From the NCBI RefSeq assembly GCF_010093815.1, contig NW_022985573.1, positions 244,418 to 308,417 on the forward strand: a stretch of 64,000 nucleotides of DNA, in the 5' to 3' direction. This DNA comes from Pseudovirgaria hyperparasitica. Taxonomy: Eukaryota; Ascomycota; Dothideomycetes; Acrospermales; Acrospermaceae. The translations under genes were made by a program, and so were the position numbers. The notes beneath the pieces were generated by a model. It saw only the letters and a list, made by a program, of their open reading frames with translations, had not been told where the DNA came from and did not search any database. This document shows positions 61,000-64,000 of this stretch, piece after piece (the first letter of the stretch is position 1; each line of letters begins with the position of its first letter).

Positions 61000-62957
61000 A
61001 TGCCTACAGTGTCTAGTATAGAGCCTCCTGATCCTGAATTTTACCTCGTACGACCGCACCACTGGACCAAAGAGTCTCTCCTCCTCGGCTTCCAGCTCGA
61101 CGAGATCCTGTGGGAGAACCATTACCTCAAGATCGGCAAGCAATTCCTGCAAGGCACGACTGAGGAACAGCTGCAAGAGAACTTCTACCAGCTGCTACCG
61201 GAGGCCGTCAAGAATGGCGACGATCACATCAGGGAGAATTGGCTACGCGCCGGCATCCGCGTGCATGTGAAGAGGATCATGAAGAAACCTAAAAAGTCAT
61301 TCACCCGCGCAAAGAACTCGAAGGTACGTAACTACTGCAGGCGTGCTGATTGTCAAGTCACTAATTCACATATCTACGGTAGATATCCGGCTCTGCTCGG
61401 GCGACTTCGTCGCCCAATTCTCGTTCACCTTCCCCACAGCCTCGCCGACATGCCACCAGAGGTAACACTCGTAATAACACAGCTCCTCCAGATCCAACGA
61501 TCAGTACATCCTTCCACAAACGCATCCAAGCTTGCGCCAGTGCCGCTCGCGCGCGAAAATCCAACTCCTCTGCACCTCGAGCCCGCCGTCACGTTGACCG
61601 TGCGAGTTCACCCGAAGTCTCTCGCCGTCAACACGCTCCCACCCTCGACGACATACGCGAAGAAACGGACATACTCGACTCGGAACTTGGCAAGTCTCGC
61701 GCCTACCAGTCTAAAGGGCCATACCTGTCAAGCGACGAAGACGTATCCTACGAGAGTTCATCCAGCGACGACGAATCGTTAGACGGAGAGGATACGCGGT
61801 CTAAGTGTGAAGAATTGTCTAAAGAGCTTGAGCTGAATAACATTGAAGAGGATTCGGCATTGGAACTGACTGATTTGGGTGGCGGAGAAGAAGATACGGG
61901 TGTCGAATTGCCTGATTTCGGCGGCGGTCATGAGGACAACGGTAGCGGACTCGCGAATTCATTTGAGCCGGAAGACCCGTTAGAGCCTCATTGTGTAGAG
62001 CGAAACGAGAACAGCCACTCGGCAGCCAATGGTGCCACAACTGCACCTGCCCAAAACCCTTCGAACGCATGTGTCATCGACCCAATGGCTGGCGTCAATC
62101 ATCATAAACGCAAGAGGTCTGACGCTTCGGCGCCGGATAGCAGTAGAGATCCACCACGCAAGAGACTTCAGTCCGGCTTGCGTAATGAGACCACTGCCCC
62201 ACACTCAGAGACAGATAATCCCATGGGGCGCCAGAACGGTGTTACAAACTGCATCATTCAAAAGTCAACGAAAAAAGACGTTGGTAGCACCGCAGCACTA
62301 ATTGCAATCGAGAAACTTTTCCCGATGCCAGATCGAAAGGACTGCGAGGACACGTGTCTGACTAGAGTCAAGGAATTGCTCCAGCATGGGCATACTGAGC
62401 TTGGTTCCAGACGTGAAACACATCAGGCAACGGTGAAAGAACTTGAGGCTTGCTCTTTATTAGAGCTGTCATGTAAGCAAGAGAAGGCGAAGGCTGACTC
62501 TAAGATCTCGAAACTTTCCAAAAAGATCAGTCGATTTGCCAAAGAGCTCGAAAGACTTGGTGACAATGACATTGCGGTAGCTGACTCCGATGTCCCCGAT
62601 AGTTCTGAGGACGATAGCGACTGCGAACTTCTTAATGGACGGTATAAACTCGCAGAGAAACTCCGAAGCCGCCTTAACGAAAAGTCGAAGATACAGGCAG
62701 TACAGAAGAAGGAAGCAGAGAAGCTCTCCACTGAACTGGCTGTAGTGAAGGCCAAGTGCGAAAGTCTCGCCGCAAAAGAAGAGGATGAGCGCACCCAATA
62801 TACCTACCTAAAGGTCGAGTTATCCAAGGCAAAGGAGTACTACATCACAGAACTTAACAACGCAATTGCGTTTTGCAATACGCTGGATGTTGATAGCGAG
62901 GATGAAGTGCTAGATAAGGCGCCCGTTAGCGTGGACGTAGTGAGTATTGGTGTCTAA
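61000..62957 (+). CDS. Two-exon 632-aa coiled-coil protein, unknown function
   Basis: Exon 1, 61,000-61,323 (108 codons), begins at an ATG after a pyrimidine tract: MPTVSSIEPPDPEFYLVRPH. A 59-nt intron at 61,324-61,382 has GTACGT, a CTAAT branch box and GGTAG. It is phase 0 and removes an otherwise frame-breaking stretch. Exon 2, 61,383-62,957 (524 codons), stays open to a TAA. N-terminal domain (about 15-100): WTKESLLLGFQLDEILWEN, EQLQENFYQLLPEAVKNGDD, IRENWLRAGIRVHVKRIMKK. Then a basic Ser/Pro/Arg linker, two acidic tracts (SSDDESLDGEDT; GGGEEDTGVELPDFGGGHED), a bipartite nuclear signal (KRKRSDASAPDSSRDPPRKR) and a long coiled coil (about 470-600; SKISKLSKKISRFAKELERL, EKLSTELAVVKAKCESLAAK). 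Likely nuclear; no known domain recognised. It is intact and next to degraded repeats. The upstream in-frame extension to 60,889 lacks an ATG. Confidence 0.8.
61324..61382 (+). other. Predicted intron of the coiled-coil gene
   Basis: 59 nt: donor GTACGT, branch-like CACTAATTC, acceptor GGTAG. Splicing joins two long open frames in phase 0. An internal CAG at 61,338-61,340 is an alternative acceptor but lies only 17 nt from the donor. Confidence 0.75.
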
Positions 62958-63263
62958 GGGCCTGGCTTGGGGGATGGCTCACGCATACTCCGTAGGTTCA
63001 ACCATGTTATGATTTGGAGGAATTCTCGAAGCGAGCTTTTCGGTTTGTGTGCATGTTGCGAATACTATGCGCCAGAGCTGATGCGGCTCGACGACGCACA
63101 TGTTGAGTAGGATTCATTCAACTCGGTTTTCGGATGACGTCTTGCGTGTTATTTCCGGGAGTTTTAGGTAAATGATACCCAGGGTAGCCTTCTATAAAGT
63201 GTTTCCTTAATGAGTGATTTGTAAACGAATGATTCTAGTTATATAGGTTCATTATAATCTAGT
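62958..63263. other. 3' flank of the coiled-coil gene
   Basis: No gene seen; should contain the 3' UTR and polyadenylation region. Confidence 0.4.
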
Positions 63264-63384
63264 TCCACCTCTTGTCCACCTCTTGTCCACCTCTCGTCCA
63301 CCTCTTATCCATCTCTTATCCACCTCTTATCCACCTTCCATCCACCTCTTATTTACCTTATATCTATATCTTATCTATATCTTT
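63264..63384. repeat. 11-bp minisatellite array
   Basis: Eleven consecutive 11-bp units, starting TCCACCTCTTG twice, then TCCACCTCTCG, TCCACCTCTTA and more diverged forms. Third locus of this unit in the window; again it borders an AT-rich block. Confidence 0.9.
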
Positions 63385-64000
63385 CTACTTTTCTATTACT
63401 AGTAGATAGATAATAATTCTTTAGAGTACTATTCTAAATCTAAAAGTAATACTCTAGATAACTAGTAGTCTTCTTTAGTAGCTCTAATATTTAATCTCTT
63501 ACTAGAGTTATCTATATCTAATAGTTAGTAACTAGAAGATATATATAGCTTTTAGAGATAATAGATAGCTTTCTAGAAGATATTTCTATAGAAATAATAA
63601 TAATATTTATTAGAACCTAGCCTTAGATATAACTATATCTATATATATCTTAGCTAACTTAGTTAGAAGGTAGTATAATAGATAGTAAATAGTTATATAC
63701 TAAATAGATTAGCGTCCCTTTATATATATATATACTCTTAGATTTCTACTAAGAGAGTTTAGTAGTAATTTATTCTATAATAGAATATACTCTATTATTC
63801 TATCTAACTATACTACTATCTAATAACTCTATTCTTATATTTAAATTACTTTCTATATAGTACTATAGTTAAGATAGTCTAACTAGAACTAAGAAGATTA
63901 ATATAATCTACTATAGAGATAAGTAATACTATATTAAATAATAGAGATCCTCTATAATTAGTATTAAATCTAGCTATTTCTAACTAAGAAGTAGAGATAT
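63385..64000. other. Extremely AT-rich block running off the right edge
   Basis: TA-rich, with few CpA/TpG and many stops in all frames; looks like a RIP-degraded repeat. No terminal repeat or domain recognised within the window. Confidence 0.5.

Noticed and set aside
17637-63384. Regularly repeated units that could suggest CRISPR
   Set aside because: Units are adjacent 8- to 38-bp tandem repeats without spacers, in a fungal genome.

Overview
The window looks like nuclear DNA of a filamentous ascomycete, probably a dothideomycete such as a Pleosporales species. The reasons are short GT-AG introns, chromovirus-type Gypsy retrotransposons, and a sharp split between mosaic-like, moderately GC sequence and extremely TA-rich blocks. 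In those blocks CpA/TpG is almost absent while CpG survives, which is the footprint of repeat-induced point mutation (RIP). The taxonomic call is inference; no rRNA, tRNA or marker gene is present.

Layout. (1) 1-15,700 is gene-poor and decaying. It holds a reading frame running off the left edge (minus strand, 1-582), one unbroken but ATG-less frame (10,787-11,434 minus), and several wrecked genes. The wrecks include a recognisable ABC half-transporter relic (about 3,720-4,500) and an unknown gene with visible stops and frameshifts (9,768-10,697 minus). There are also several small tandem repeats. (2) 15,700-46,700 is a RIP-degraded transposon nest. An 8-kb Gypsy chromovirus (Gypsy-1, 17,693-37,145, TSD CTAGT) sits in an 11-bp minisatellite. 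Its gag was later split by an 11.4-kb Gypsy element of a different lineage (24,929 to about 36,367, TSD ACTAG). A second, complete copy of the first family (Gypsy-2, 38,344-46,386, TSD ATTCT) lies just to the right. All three have their pol genes on the minus strand. (3) 46,700-64,000 returns to gene-poor sequence with two good genes: a single-exon 355-aa protein (53,379-54,446 minus) and a two-exon 632-aa coiled-coil protein (61,000-62,957 plus). There is also an inverted solo LTR of the Gypsy-1 family (57,130-57,370, TSD TTTAG), two more arrays of the same 11-bp minisatellite, and another AT-rich block at the right edge.

How it fits together. The chromovirus family carries gag, protease, RT, RNase H, integrase and a chromodomain, with pol offset -1 from gag at the same spacing in both copies. 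It also carries an extra antisense, apparently spliced reading frame downstream of integrase. The nested element carries an extra sense-strand frame of about 700 codons downstream of integrase, whose middle has spacing like a 2-oxoglutarate/Fe(II) dioxygenase fold. These two accessory frames are the most unusual content here. All transposon frames are dead: stops and active-site losses are of the C-to-T/G-to-A kind that RIP makes.
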